Part shown: in pieces, positions 45,901 to 54,341 of the stretch
Position numbering within the stretch: position 1 is the stretch's first letter
Layout of the letters: every line of letters starts with the position of its first letter
Assembly: GCA_947243855.1 (NCBI GenBank)
Contig: CAMXIK010000016.1
Coordinates: 23,784-87,783, forward strand
Reading direction: 5' to 3'
From: an uncultured Lachnospiraceae bacterium
GTDB taxonomy: Bacteria; Bacillota; Clostridia; Lachnospirales; Lachnospiraceae
DNA length: 64,000 nt
The notes under the pieces: model-generated
What the model was told of the DNA's origin: nothing
Database searches by the model: none
Seen by the model: only the letters and a program-made list of their open reading frames with translations
Translations under genes and position numbers: made by a program

Positions 45901-46430
45901 CGGATTTTATGCTGGATGAAGACACCGGAGAGTGCAGGGTAGAGGATAATGCGAGAGTTACCATCGGCGGCATGATTACGGAGAAGAAGATCAAATACAC
46001 GAAAAACGAAAAGGTGATGGCCTTTTTGCAGGTGGAAGATCTGGTAGGCTCTGTGGAGGTTATTGTATTTCCCAGAGATTACGAGCGTTACGGCAGTTCC
46101 ATTATGGAAGATGGTAAGGTTTTTATCAGGGGAAGGGTGTCTGTGGAGGAGGATAAGGACGCGAAGCTGGTCAGCGAGCAGATCACCTCTTTTGAGCAGA
46201 TGCCGAAGAAACTTTGGATTAAGTTCCCGACCAAGGAGGCCTATGAGGAGCAGAAAGACACGCTCTTTACCATTTTGCGGGAGGCGGAAGGGAAAGACAA
46301 TGTGGTAATTTATGTGGAAAATCCCAAGGCCATGAATCCTCTGCCCGCGAACTGGAACGTGTCGGCGCAGGCGGGGCTGATCGACAGACTAGAGGCTGCG
46401 TTCGGGGAAGGAAATGTGAAGGTGGTATAA
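42975..46430 (+). CDS. dnaE: DNA polymerase III alpha subunit, DnaE type
   Basis: 1151 residues. An N-terminal PHP domain (HLHVHTEYSLLDG; ITDHGVMYG), then the C-family polymerase core with GRGSAAGSIVSYCL and the catalytic Asp pair in PDIDVDFCYERR, the tandem helix-hairpin-helix region, and an OB-fold near 985-1065 (VTIGGMITEKKIKYTKNEK). There is no exonuclease insert, which separates it from PolC. In Firmicutes DnaE extends primers beside PolC. GGAAGG precedes the start. A strong promoter lies upstream and another starts pfkA after it. Confidence 0.97.
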   Translation: MAFAHLHVHTEYSLLDGSNKIKEYVKYVKELGMDSAAITDHGVMYGVVDFYKAAKEAGINPVIGCEVYVAPHSRFDRELTGGEDRYYHLVLLAENNIGYANLVKIVSKGFTEGYYYRPRVDFELLEQYHEGLIALSACLAGEVPRYIQKGLVDEAKKVALKYQGVFGKDNYFLELQDHGIPAQQQVNSVLLRMSKELDIPLVATNDVHYTYAEDAQPHDILLCLQTGKKLADEDRMRYDGGQYYVKSEEEMKGLFPYAWEAVENTQRIADRCHVEIEFGNYKVPRYDAPEGYDSWSYLNKLCQDGMKERYPEDDGTLQERLHYELDTIKSMGFVDYFLIVWDYINFCRENGIAVGPGRGSAAGSIVSYCLKITNIDPIKYSLLFERFLNPERVSMPDIDVDFCYERRQEVIDYVGQKYGADRVVQIVTFGTMAAKGVIRDVGRVMDLPYAYVDRIAKMIPNEQNQGVPIDRALEMNPELKSLYQEDEQVHNLIDMSRRLEGLPRHTSMHAAGVVICPEAADQFVPLSRGADGSITTQFPMTTIEELGLLKMDFLGLRTLTVIQDTVRLVEQSKGISIDIDKIDYDDKNVLASLGTGKTDGVFQLESGGMKSFMKELKPQSLEDVIAGISLYRPGPMDFIPKYIKGKNHPESVTYDCPQLEPILAPTYGCIVYQEQVMQIVRELGGYTMGRSDLVRRAMSKKKQYVMEQERKNFTYGNPEEGVPGCVAAGIDAKVADHIYDTMMDFAKYAFNKSHAACYAVVAYQTAYLKYYHPVEFMAALMTSVIDNPSKVAEYIMTSRSMGIQILPPDINVGENGFSVSDGQIRYALSAIKSVGRNVIDAIVAEREARGPFQNLGDFATRVTDRDMNKRIVEHFIKAGAMDSLGGTRKQLLSVYLQVMDGIQQDRKNNMAGQISLFDLADEEEKMDYRVSLPDVGEYSKEMKLAFEKEVLGIYISGHPLEEYREIWKKHITNTTADFMLDEDTGECRVEDNARVTIGGMITEKKIKYTKNEKVMAFLQVEDLVGSVEVIVFPRDYERYGSSIMEDGKVFIRGRVSVEEDKDAKLVSEQITSFEQMPKKLWIKFPTKEAYEEQKDTLFTILREAEGKDNVVIYVENPKAMNPLPANWNVSAQAGLIDRLEAAFGEGNVKVV

Positions 46431-46435
46431 AAACG

Positions 46436-46464
46436 TTGAAAATCCTTTTATGATAGAGTAAAAT
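46436..46464 (+). promoter_or_regulatory. Promoter of pfkA
   Basis: TTGAAA (46436-46441) and TAAAAT (46459-46464) with a 17-base spacer, 72 bases before the start. Confidence 0.65.
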
Positions 46465-46535
46465 GGGAATAGGATAATTTTGCCTGCGGGCGGGAAACAG
46501 AGCGGCTGACGCGGCAGAAAGGTGTGGGTATCGGA

Positions 46536-47504
46536 ATGGCGAAGCAGATCAAAACAATCGGTGTGCTGACCAGCGGAGGAGATGCGCCGGGCATGAATGC
46601 GGCGATCCGTGCGGTGGTTAGAAAAGGAATCGCTAACGGGGTTAAGGTTAAAGGAATTAAGAAGGGATATCAAGGCCTTCTGAACGAAGAGATTATAGAC
46701 ATGGAAAAGTGGACGGTGTCGGACACGATTCAGCGCGGAGGTACGATCCTTGGTACGGCCCGTTGTCATGAGTTCCGCACGGAAGAAGGACAGCAGAAGG
46801 GCGCGGAAATCTGCCACAAGCATGGAATCGACGGACTTGTGGTGATCGGCGGAGACGGTTCCTACCGCGGCGCGCAGGCGTTGTCAAGGCATGGGATCAA
46901 TACCATAGGTCTGCCGGGCACGATTGATCTGGATATTGCGTGCACAGAGTATACGATCGGCTTTGATACGGCCATCAACACGGCGATGCAGGCCATTGAT
47001 AAGGTAAGGGACACCTCTTCCTCCCATGAGCGGTGCAGTATCATTGAGGTTATGGGAAGAAACGCGGGCTATATTGCGCTGTGGTGCGGTATTTCTAACG
47101 GCGCGGAGGATATTCTCCTCCCCGAAAAGTATGATTACAATGAGCAGCAGATCATCAACAATATCATTGCCAACAGGAAAAAGGGAAAGACCCATCACCT
47201 GATTATTAACGCGGAAGGTATCGGGCATTCGACTTCCATGGCGAGACGAATCGAAGCGGCTACGGGTATTGAGACCAGAGCGACGATTCTTGGTTACATG
47301 CAGCGCGGCGGTTCGCCCACCTGTAAGGATCGGTATTATGCCTCGATCATGGGGTGCTATGCGGCGGATATCCTGTGCGCAGGCAAGACAAACCGGGTAG
47401 TCGGTTATCAGCATGGTGAGTTCTTGGATTTCGATATTGAGGAGGCGCTCAATATGCAGAAGGGGATTCCCGAATACGCCTTTGAAATGTCGAAGATTTT
47501 ATAA
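46536..47504 (+). CDS. pfkA: ATP-dependent 6-phosphofructokinase
   Basis: Phosphorylates fructose 6-phosphate, a control step of glycolysis. 322 residues. GVLTSGGDAPGMNAAIRA binds ATP, and GGDGS (Gly rather than Asp at the fourth position) marks ATP rather than pyrophosphate use. The catalytic loop reads PGTIDLDI where most PfkA have PGTIDNDI; the catalytic first Asp is kept. The effector-site and MGRNAGYIAL segments are normal. The ATG at 46536 (MAKQIKTIG) is preferred; a GTG four codons earlier lies on the AAAGG. It has its own promoter and a hairpin after it. Confidence 0.96.
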   Translation: MAKQIKTIGVLTSGGDAPGMNAAIRAVVRKGIANGVKVKGIKKGYQGLLNEEIIDMEKWTVSDTIQRGGTILGTARCHEFRTEEGQQKGAEICHKHGIDGLVVIGGDGSYRGAQALSRHGINTIGLPGTIDLDIACTEYTIGFDTAINTAMQAIDKVRDTSSSHERCSIIEVMGRNAGYIALWCGISNGAEDILLPEKYDYNEQQIINNIIANRKKGKTHHLIINAEGIGHSTSMARRIEAATGIETRATILGYMQRGGSPTCKDRYYASIMGCYAADILCAGKTNRVVGYQHGEFLDFDIEEALNMQKGIPEYAFEMSKIL

Positions 47505-47524
47505 TACCATAATCACAGAAGTTG

Positions 47525-47562
47525 AGTTTCCCCGCGGATGGTCGCATTTGCGGGGAAACTTT
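47525..47562 (+). terminator. Terminator hairpin after pfkA
   Basis: A perfect 11-bp stem (47525-47535 with 47550-47560), a 14-base loop, and a short T-tract. The dispersed repeat begins five bases later. Confidence 0.7.
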
Positions 47563-47567
47563 CGCGT

Positions 47568-47579
47568 ATAAGCAGAGTC
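47568..47579 (+). repeat. Fragment of the dispersed hairpin repeat
   Basis: ATAAGCAGAGTC is identical to 1304-1315. As at 1303, it lies directly behind a terminator hairpin and an alternating CG segment. Confidence 0.5.
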
Positions 47580-47596
47580 GGGGCATGGAGTGGGAT

Positions 47597-48397
47597 ATGA
47601 TAACAAGTTTACATAACAAAGAAGCCAAGATGGTTGCGGCTTTAGCCGCAAAGAAGAAGGAGCGGGACAGACAAGGGCTATTTGTCGTGGAGGGGCCGAA
47701 GATGTTTGGGGAAGCGCCGGCGGAACAGATCAGCCGCGTCTATCTGGCCCAGAGCGCAGCGGCGCAGATGTACGGGCGGTATGGTGAAAAGCTTGCGGGG
47801 CTTTCCTGCGAGACGGTGTCGGACGAGGTGTTTGCGAAAATGTCGGACACGAAAACGCCTCAGGGGATTCTCTGTCTTGTGCGGCAGCAGCAATATCAGA
47901 TAGAAGAAATCCTACGGGATGATAAGAAAAAACATCTGTTATTGATCGTGCTGGAAGATATACAGGACCCGGGGAATCTGGGAACTATTTTTAGAACAGC
48001 GGAGGCGGCGGGGGCGGACGGTGTGATCATGAGCAGCCGGACGGCCGATGTTTATAATCCGAAGACAATCCGTTCCACTATGGGTTCCGTCTACCGGGTG
48101 CCATTCCTTTATGTGGAAGACCTTTCTTCTATTATAAAGAGGATGCGGGAGAGGGGCGTATCCGTCTATGCGGCGCATCTGGGAGGCAGGGCCGCCTATG
48201 ACGAATACAGTTATCAAAAAGGCACGGCCTTTCTGATCGGAAACGAGGCGAACGGTCTGCGGGAGGAGACGGCAGCCTGTGCGGATACGCTGATCACCAT
48301 TCCCATGGAGGGCAGAGTGGAATCTCTCAATGCGGCTGTGGCGTCTTCCGTCCTGTTATTCGAGGCATATCGGCAAAGGAGACAAGATAAATCATGA
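47597..48397 (+). CDS. TrmH/SpoU-family RNA 2'-O-methyltransferase
   Basis: 266 residues. The N-terminal substrate-binding domain begins KKKERDRQGLFVVEGPKM. The knotted SPOUT domain carries VLEDIQDPGNLGTIFRTAEA, LIGNEANGL and IPMEGRVESLNAAVASS, the three SpoU motifs. It methylates ribose in rRNA or tRNA using SAM. The ATG at 47597 follows TGGAGTGGG; earlier in-frame codons lie in the pfkA terminator and repeat. The exact RNA target cannot be told from the sequence. Confidence 0.92.
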   Translation: MITSLHNKEAKMVAALAAKKKERDRQGLFVVEGPKMFGEAPAEQISRVYLAQSAAAQMYGRYGEKLAGLSCETVSDEVFAKMSDTKTPQGILCLVRQQQYQIEEILRDDKKKHLLLIVLEDIQDPGNLGTIFRTAEAAGADGVIMSSRTADVYNPKTIRSTMGSVYRVPFLYVEDLSSIIKRMRERGVSVYAAHLGGRAAYDEYSYQKGTAFLIGNEANGLREETAACADTLITIPMEGRVESLNAAVASSVLLFEAYRQRRQDKS

Positions 48398-48586
48398 TTT
48401 AATTATTGGGATAAGAGAAAAAACGGCAGGGGAAGAGACGATGCGGCATCTTTCGCAAAATTGTTGGAAATGTCGAATAACTGCGGGAAAACAAGAAAAA
48501 TAACAACCGATACTAAATGAGGAACGAGAAAGCAAGCTGGTAAAAAATGTAAATGTAGATTTAAAGATAGAAACAGGAGGGTAAAT

Positions 48587-49381
48587 ATGAAAATTGGATT
48601 TATCGGATTAGGCAACATGGCGCGTGCCATCATCGGCGGCATGACGGAGAAGGGGATTGTGTCTGCGCAGGATATCTGTGGGAGCGCGAAGACACAGAAG
48701 ACATTGGAGGCTGTACAGAAGGAGTACGGAATAGACACGTTAGCCTCTAATGTGGCGGTGGCTTCTCAGTGCCAAACATTAGTTTTGGCAGTGAAGCCCC
48801 AGTTTTTGGAGGGGGTGATCAGGGAAATCCGCGATGCGGTGCAGCCGGATACGCTGATCATAAGCATTGCCGCAGGCAAAACCTTAAGCTGGCTGGAGGA
48901 AGCATTTGGCAGGAAGGTAAAGATAGTCCGCTGTATGCCGAACACGCCCGCTCTTGTGGGAGAAGGGTGTACGGGCGTCTGTGCGAATGCGGCGGTGTCG
49001 GAGGAGGAGACGGCGTACAGCCTCCGTTTGATGGAAAGCTTCGGGAAAGCCAGCCTTGTGGAGGAGCGGCTGATGGATGCCGTAGGCGCGGTGAGCGGTT
49101 CTTCGCCGGCTTATGTGTTTCTTTTTATCGAGGCTATGGCGGACGCTGGCGTGGCCGCTGGTATGCCAAGGGCGCAGGCTTATGAATTTGCGGCGCAGGC
49201 GGTGTACGGAAGCGCGAAGCTGATGCTGGAGACGGGAAAACATCCCGGCGAGCTGAAAGACATGGTGTGTTCACCGGGGGGAACCACCATCGAGGGGGTG
49301 CGCGTTTTGGAGAAGGCCGGGTTTCGTGGCGCGGTGATGGACGCCCTGCTTGCCACGGTAGAAAAATCCAGAAACATGTAG
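48587..49381 (+). CDS. proC: Pyrroline-5-carboxylate reductase
   Basis: Last step of proline synthesis, NAD(P)H-dependent. 264 residues. The Rossmann motif is GFIGLGNMARAIIGG. VRCMPNTPALVGEG and the C-terminal DMVCSPGGTTIEGVRVLE are family signatures, and AVSGSSPAYVF lies in the dimer helix region. AGGAGGG precedes the start. The 189 bases before it show no clear promoter or hairpin. It is not linked to proA or proB here. Confidence 0.97.
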   Translation: MKIGFIGLGNMARAIIGGMTEKGIVSAQDICGSAKTQKTLEAVQKEYGIDTLASNVAVASQCQTLVLAVKPQFLEGVIREIRDAVQPDTLIISIAAGKTLSWLEEAFGRKVKIVRCMPNTPALVGEGCTGVCANAAVSEEETAYSLRLMESFGKASLVEERLMDAVGAVSGSSPAYVFLFIEAMADAGVAAGMPRAQAYEFAAQAVYGSAKLMLETGKHPGELKDMVCSPGGTTIEGVRVLEKAGFRGAVMDALLATVEKSRNM

Positions 49382-49457
49382 CCTGTCGGAATATCTTGTG
49401 TTTTGTAGAAAAATAGTAACAAAATATTGAGATAAATCAGAGCCAAATTGTATAAAC

Positions 49458-49486
49458 TTGACAAAGAATAGGTGTTTTGCTAAAAT
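49458..49486 (+). promoter_or_regulatory. Promoter of the SH3-SleB hydrolase gene
   Basis: TTGACA (49458-49463) and TAAAAT (49481-49486) with a 17-base spacer; about 105 bases of leader follow. Confidence 0.75.
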
Positions 49487-49592
49487 AATCCATACTTAAT
49501 CAAAATGTAACAATTTTGTAACAATCTTGATCGATCTTTTGATGATATGGGAGCGGAATGTTTCTTGTATGGATGAAGATGGAGGGATGTTT

Positions 49593-50654
49593 ATGCTGAG
49601 AAAGTATAAACTTTTGCTTGCCTGTCTGATATTCGGAATCAGTTTGTGCGGTTTGTCTCTGGAGGTGCAGGCCACCAGCAGAAAAGATTATCTGGATTCC
49701 CTGAATGCGGGGGTGACTCAGTTTGTGGACCCGTCGAGAAAGGCGGCGGACGGGGAGAAGATTTGGGAGCTGAACGGGCTTTCGCAGGCAGACGGCGGGC
49801 AGAAGGAAACAGATTTGGTGATGGCCAACGTTCAGGTGGCCATGAATGTGCGTGAGGAGGCCAACGAAGAATCGGAAAAGATTGGTCTGCTCTACAAGGA
49901 CTGCGGCGGCAGAATATTGGAGAGAAAAGACGGTTGGACAAGGATTCGAAGCGGCGACCTTGTGGGATGGGCCAGTGACGACTATCTGCTTTTTGGAGAG
50001 GACGCGGAGGCGCTTGCGCAGGAAGTGGGAAATCTGATTGTCCAGATTGAGACGGACACGCTCTGTGTAAGACGGGAGCCAAAGACCGATGCGGAGGCGA
50101 TCGGCTATATTCCGCGGGACGAGGAACTGGAGATCATAGAGCAGCTGGATGACGAGTGGATCAGCGTCGATTATGAGGGAGAGACCGGATATGTCTCTTC
50201 GGAATATGTGGATGTGGATTTCCACATTGACGAGGGAGAGACGCTGATTGCGATCAACAAGAGGGAAGAAGAGGAGCGAGAGGCGAAACTGACTGCCAAC
50301 AGAGGCGCAGTGGTAGTGGGCGGTGACGACACGAGACTGCTTGCGGCGCTGATCTTCTGTGAAGCCGGGATAGAAACTTATAACGGAAAACTGGCAGTGG
50401 GCGCAGTGGTTATGAACCGTGTAAGAAGCGCTGCTTATCCAAATACAATATCGGGTGTTATATTTGCTTCCGGACAGTTTACGCCGGCTATGAACGGTAA
50501 GGTCGCGAGAGTTTATGGCGGCGATATTCCAGAGGAGTGCTGGGCAGCGGCAAGGGCGGCGATTAATGGAGAGACGAACGTAGGAGATGCAACCCACTTT
50601 AGACGCGCCGGGAACCATGAGGGGCTGCTGATCGACAGGCAGGTGTTCTGGTAA
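49593..50654 (+). CDS. Cell-wall hydrolase with two SH3 domains and a SleB domain
   Basis: 353 residues. A signal peptide (MLRKYKLLLACLIFGISL, cleaved near VQA) is followed by two bacterial SH3 domains (about 60-115 and 135-190), a charged linker, and a C-terminal Hydrolase_2 (SleB/CwlJ) domain: LLAALIFCEAGIETYNGKLA, VVMNRVRS and a final DATHFRRAGNHEG. The Glu in FCEAG is the likely catalytic residue. SleB degrades spore cortex in Bacillus, but SH3-SleB proteins are also used in vegetative wall turnover. The ATG at 49593 has GGAGGG at the right distance. It is a single gene with its own promoter. Confidence 0.9.
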   Translation: MLRKYKLLLACLIFGISLCGLSLEVQATSRKDYLDSLNAGVTQFVDPSRKAADGEKIWELNGLSQADGGQKETDLVMANVQVAMNVREEANEESEKIGLLYKDCGGRILERKDGWTRIRSGDLVGWASDDYLLFGEDAEALAQEVGNLIVQIETDTLCVRREPKTDAEAIGYIPRDEELEIIEQLDDEWISVDYEGETGYVSSEYVDVDFHIDEGETLIAINKREEEEREAKLTANRGAVVVGGDDTRLLAALIFCEAGIETYNGKLAVGAVVMNRVRSAAYPNTISGVIFASGQFTPAMNGKVARVYGGDIPEECWAAARAAINGETNVGDATHFRRAGNHEGLLIDRQVFW

Positions 50655-50771
50655 ACCTGTTCAGCCAGATCGAATGGGCGTGAGCTGAACTGAGATTGAT
50701 ATCCCTTGCTACTTTGCGCATAATATTGTATGATGGTAAAAGCATAAGGTGGCAGGGAGGAAGTGAAAAAG

Positions 50772-51227
50772 ATGGAGATACAGGCAATTAACATGACGAT
50801 CGTCTGGCTGGTTGTTCTTGTGGCGCTCGTGGTGATAGAGCTTGCCACGATGGGACTTACCACTGTCTGGTTTGCGGGCGGTGCGCTGGTGGCTACGTTG
50901 GCGTCTTTGTTCCATTTGCCGATTACCGTGCAGGTCATTTTGTTTCTTGTGGTTTCAGCGCTGCTTTTGTATTTTACGAGACCGCTTGCAGTGAAATATT
51001 TTAACAAAGACCGGGTGCGCACGAACGCGGAGAGTCTCGTGGGACGGCAGGCGATTGTGATCAGCGAGATCGATAATTTACAGGGAATCGGTCAGGTCAA
51101 TGTGGGCGGTATGGAATGGTCTGCGAGATCGGAGAGCGACGATGTGGCGCTGCCCGTGGGAGCGGTAGTGATTGTGCTTGCCATAGATGGCGTGAAGTTG
51201 ATAGTGAGAGAAAAAGTGGAGCAGTAA
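50772..51227 (+). CDS. NfeD-family membrane protein
   Basis: 151 residues. Two to three hydrophobic segments (about 8-75) and a C-terminal OB-fold-like NfeD domain (about 85-150: LVGRQAIVISEIDNLQGIGQ, VGGMEWSARSE). It has no protease domain, so it is the short NfeD form. The ATG at 50772 suits the GGGAGGA better than a GTG that overlaps it. The next gene is the stomatin homologue 25 bases downstream, the usual partner of short NfeD proteins in membrane microdomains. Confidence 0.9.
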   Translation: MEIQAINMTIVWLVVLVALVVIELATMGLTTVWFAGGALVATLASLFHLPITVQVILFLVVSALLLYFTRPLAVKYFNKDRVRTNAESLVGRQAIVISEIDNLQGIGQVNVGGMEWSARSESDDVALPVGAVVIVLAIDGVKLIVREKVEQ

Positions 51228-51252
51228 ATGCTTCGGAAACGGAGAATAACAA

Positions 51253-52173
51253 ATGGGTGGATTGATTGCATTAGTGGTAGTATTGGTTTTGGCGGTAGCC
51301 ATATTGATGTCTTGTATCAAGATTGTGCCGCAGGCTCACGCTTACGTGGTGGAGAGACTTGGCGCATATCAGCAGACTTGGTCTGTTGGTCTGCACATCA
51401 AAGTGCCTTTTATTGATACGGTGGCAAAGCGGGTGATTTTGAAGGAGCAGGTAGTGGATTTTGCGCCTCAGCCTGTGATCACGAAGGATAACGTTACCAT
51501 GCGGATTGATACGGTGGTATTTTTCCAGATCACAGATCCGAAGCTCTTTGCCTATGGTGTGGAGAATCCGATCATGGCGATCGAGAATTTGACGGCTACA
51601 ACGCTTCGTAACATTATCGGCGAAATGGAGCTGGACCAGACCTTGACATCCAGAGAAGTGATTAATACCAAGATGCGGGCTTCCCTTGACATTGCCACAG
51701 ACCCTTGGGGCATCAAGGTAAACCGTGTGGAGCTTAAGAACATCATTCCTCCGGCGGCGATTCAGGACGCTATGGAGAAACAGATGAAGGCGGAACGTGA
51801 GCGCCGTGAGGCAATTCTGCGTGCGGAAGGTGAGAAGAAGTCTACGATTCTTGTGGCGGAAGGACAGAAGGAGTCCGCGATTTTGGAGGCGGAGGCGGAG
51901 AAGCAGTCCGCGATCCTGCGTGCGGAGGCCGAAAAAGAGAAGATGATCCGCGAGGCCGAAGGTGAGGCGGAAGCGATTCTCAAAGTGCAGAAGGCGACGG
52001 CGGACGGTATTCGGATGATCCGCGAGGCAGGCGCAGACGAGGCGGTGCTTCGGATTAAGAGCTTGGAAGCTTTTGAGAAAGCGGCTGACGGACAGGCGAC
52101 GAAGATTATCATTCCCTCTGAGATTCAGGGGCTTGCGGGACTGGCGGCTTCCGCGAAGGAAGTTTTTAAGTAA
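51253..52173 (+). CDS. SPFH/stomatin-family protein (QmcA type)
   Basis: 306 residues. One N-terminal membrane segment (about 4-22), an SPFH domain (about 25-190: VVERLGAYQQTWSVGLHIKVP, DTVVFFQITDP, ASLDIATDPWGIKVNRVE) and a long heptad-rich coil with repeated E-A-E-K segments (about 175-250). Such proteins oligomerise under the membrane and organise protein quality control with NfeD. A SD (CGGAGA) precedes the start. It is followed by the perfect inverted repeat at 52229. Confidence 0.94.
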   Translation: MGGLIALVVVLVLAVAILMSCIKIVPQAHAYVVERLGAYQQTWSVGLHIKVPFIDTVAKRVILKEQVVDFAPQPVITKDNVTMRIDTVVFFQITDPKLFAYGVENPIMAIENLTATTLRNIIGEMELDQTLTSREVINTKMRASLDIATDPWGIKVNRVELKNIIPPAAIQDAMEKQMKAERERREAILRAEGEKKSTILVAEGQKESAILEAEAEKQSAILRAEAEKEKMIREAEGEAEAILKVQKATADGIRMIREAGADEAVLRIKSLEAFEKAADGQATKIIIPSEIQGLAGLAASAKEVFK

Positions 52174-52228
52174 AATATTAAGTGTTATTGATACGGATTT
52201 TACGGATGAAACAATAAAGAGCAGACAA

Positions 52229-52271
52229 AATAAGCAGACTCGAGCTGCAAAGCAGCTCGAGTCTGCTTATT
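52229..52271. repeat. Perfect 20-bp inverted repeat, dispersed repeat family
   Basis: Arms 52229-52248 and 52252-52271 pair fully around a three-base AAA loop. The right arm shares 15 bases with 1405-1419. No T-tract follows, so it is not a standard terminator. It lies between the stomatin gene and argF. Confidence 0.85.
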
Positions 52272-52301
52272 CGGTATCAACAATATAAGGGAGATAACGG
52301 C

Positions 52302-53303
52302 ATGATGGACTTGAAAGGACGCAGTTTTTTAAAGCTTCTGGATTTTACCCCAGAAGAAATTCTCTACATACTGGACGTGGCGGCAGATTTGAAGGACAAG
52401 AAGAAGAGGGGCGTTTTGACGGACAAGCTCCGGGGAAAAAATGTCGCCCTGATCTTTGAAAAGACCAGCACAAGAACCCGCTGTTCTTTTGAGGTGGCGG
52501 CCCGCGATCTCGGTATGGGATGTACCTATCTGGACCCGTCGGGTTCCCAGATCGGTAAAAAGGAGAGCATTGCGGATACAGCCAGAGTGTTGGGGCGAAT
52601 GTACGAGGGCATCGAGTACCGGGGCTATGGGCAGGAGATTGTGGAGGAGCTTGCCAAGCACGCGGGGGTTCCCGTCTGGAACGGGCTGACCAACGAGTTT
52701 CATCCGACCCAGATGTTAGCTGATCTTCTGACCATTCGGGAGCATTTCGGGCGCATCAAGGGGATTAAGCTTACTTATATGGGGGACGCCCGCTACAATA
52801 TGGGTAATTCCCTGATGGTGGCCTGCGCCAAGACGGGAATGCACTTTACTGCATGCACCAATCAGAATTATTTCCCGGAGGAGTCTTTAGTAAAAACCTG
52901 TCGGGAAATTGCGGAAAAGACAGGCGGCTCGATTCGGCTGACGGAAGATGTGGCCGAGGGCGCAGCGGGAGCGGATGTGGTCTACACCGACGTGTGGGTG
53001 TCCATGGGAGAGCCGGAACAGATCTGGGAGGAGCGCCTGCGCGACCTGAAACCTTATCAGGTGAACGCAAAGGTTATGGCTATGGCCGGAAAGAACGCGG
53101 TGTTCATGCACTGCCTGCCCGCATTCCACGATCACAGAACCGGGATTGGCAAAGAGATAGGCGAAAAGTACGGGATGGCGGAGCTGGAAGTGACGGACGA
53201 GGTCTTTGAGTCGCAGCAGTCCATCGTATTTGACGAGGCGGAGAACCGTATGCACACGATCAAGGCGGTGATGGCGGTGACGCTGGGGTATGAACAGGCG
53301 TAA
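52302..53303 (+). CDS. argF: Ornithine carbamoyltransferase
   Basis: Makes citrulline from ornithine and carbamoyl phosphate, for arginine synthesis or in the reverse direction for the deiminase pathway. 333 residues, with the carbamoyl-phosphate motif [24 protein letters not shown], and the ornithine-binding [10 protein letters not shown]. The context (no arcA or arcC) does not decide between the two directions. Two ATG codons in tandem form the start; GGGAG precedes them. birA follows after 14 bases. Confidence 0.96.
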   Translation: MMDLKGRSFLKLLDFTPEEILYILDVAADLKDKKKRGVLTDKLRGKNVALIFEKTSTRTRCSFEVAARDLGMGCTYLDPSGSQIGKKESIADTARVLGRMYEGIEYRGYGQEIVEELAKHAGVPVWNGLTNEFHPTQMLADLLTIREHFGRIKGIKLTYMGDARYNMGNSLMVACAKTGMHFTACTNQNYFPEESLVKTCREIAEKTGGSIRLTEDVAEGAAGADVVYTDVWVSMGEPEQIWEERLRDLKPYQVNAKVMAMAGKNAVFMHCLPAFHDHRTGIGKEIGEKYGMAELEVTDEVFESQQSIVFDEAENRMHTIKAVMAVTLGYEQA

Positions 53304-53317
53304 GAAGGTTAGGGAAC

Positions 53318-54325
53318 ATGAAGACGGACAGATCGGATATTTTGGCATGTCTGCGCAACAGCGAGGACTATGTATCGGGACAGCAGCTCTGCGACCGCCT
53401 CGGCGTTTCCCGCACGGCGGTTTGGAAGGTGATCAACCAGTTGAAGGAGGAGGGATACCAGATAGAATCTGTGTCCCGTAAAGGCTATCGTCTGGTGGAA
53501 AGCCCGGGGGATGTTTATTCGAGGAGCGAAATCTTAAGCAGGCTTCACACAAAATGGGCTGGGCAGAATCTTCATTTTTTTGAGGAGACTGGCTCCACGA
53601 ATCCGGATGCCAAGCGGTTTGCGGAGGAGGGAGAACCGCACGGCACCACGGTGGTGGCGGAGAGACAGACGGCGGGAAGAGGCCGCCGCGGCCGTTCATG
53701 GGAATCGCCAGCAGGGAAATCCGTTTATTTTACCATTGTGGTGCGGCCAAAGTTTGCGCCCGACAAGGCGTCCATGATTACTCTTGTGACGGCGCTTGCC
53801 GTGGCGGAGGCGATTCAGGAGGTAACAGGTCTCCAGGCGGGAATTAAATGGCCAAACGACATTGTGGTGAACGGGAAAAAGGTGGTTGGGATTCTCACGG
53901 AGCTTAGCATGACGCCGGAAATGAATGAGATTCAGTTTATGGTGGCAGGCGTGGGCGTCAATGTCAATCATGAGAGCGCGGAGGAATTTCCAGAGGAGAT
54001 CAGGGAGACGGCCACGTCGCTGAAAATCGAATCTGGGCGGCACATTTCCCGTGCGGAGCTGTTGGAACGGATTTTGACGCGGTTTGAGGAAGTTTATGAG
54101 GAGTTTGAGCGGACGCTCAGTCTGTCGGGGTTAAAGGCGCGCTATGAATCGCGGCTGGCCGGAAAAGACTCCGGGGTGCGCGTTTTAGACCCGGCGGGAG
54201 AGTATACTGGCATTTCCCGGGGGATTACCGAGACGGGCGAGCTGATCGTGGAGAGAGAGAACGGGGAAACCGTTTTGGTTTATGCCGGGGAAGTGTCGGT
54301 CAGGGGTTTGTATGGGTATGTATGA
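53318..54325 (+). CDS. birA: Bifunctional biotin ligase / biotin operon repressor
   Basis: 335 residues. The N-terminal winged helix (about 5-65: CLRNSEDYVSGQQLCDRLGV then SRTAVWKVINQL) shows the repressor form. The catalytic domain (about 75-280) has the ligase loop AGRGRRGRSWESPAG, with TNPDAKRFAEEG and KWPNDIVVNGKKVVGIL. A C-terminal SH3-like domain completes it. It activates biotin to biotinyl-AMP, attaches it to carboxylases, and likely represses biotin genes. SD TTAGGGA lies close to the ATG. It overlaps or abuts the following operon genes. Confidence 0.96.
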   Translation: MKTDRSDILACLRNSEDYVSGQQLCDRLGVSRTAVWKVINQLKEEGYQIESVSRKGYRLVESPGDVYSRSEILSRLHTKWAGQNLHFFEETGSTNPDAKRFAEEGEPHGTTVVAERQTAGRGRRGRSWESPAGKSVYFTIVVRPKFAPDKASMITLVTALAVAEAIQEVTGLQAGIKWPNDIVVNGKKVVGILTELSMTPEMNEIQFMVAGVGVNVNHESAEEFPEEIRETATSLKIESGRHISRAELLERILTRFEEVYEEFERTLSLSGLKARYESRLAGKDSGVRVLDPAGEYTGISRGITETGELIVERENGETVLVYAGEVSVRGLYGYV

Positions 54326-54341
54326 CGGCGGGAGAAAGCTT

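Noticed and set aside
49500..50618. 372-codon open frame on the - strand over the SH3-SleB gene
   Set aside because: The + strand gene has a signal peptide and clear domains; the - strand frame has no family motifs.
50659..50690. Terminator after the SH3-SleB gene
   Set aside because: A 7-bp stem is present but with an 18-base loop and no T-tract.
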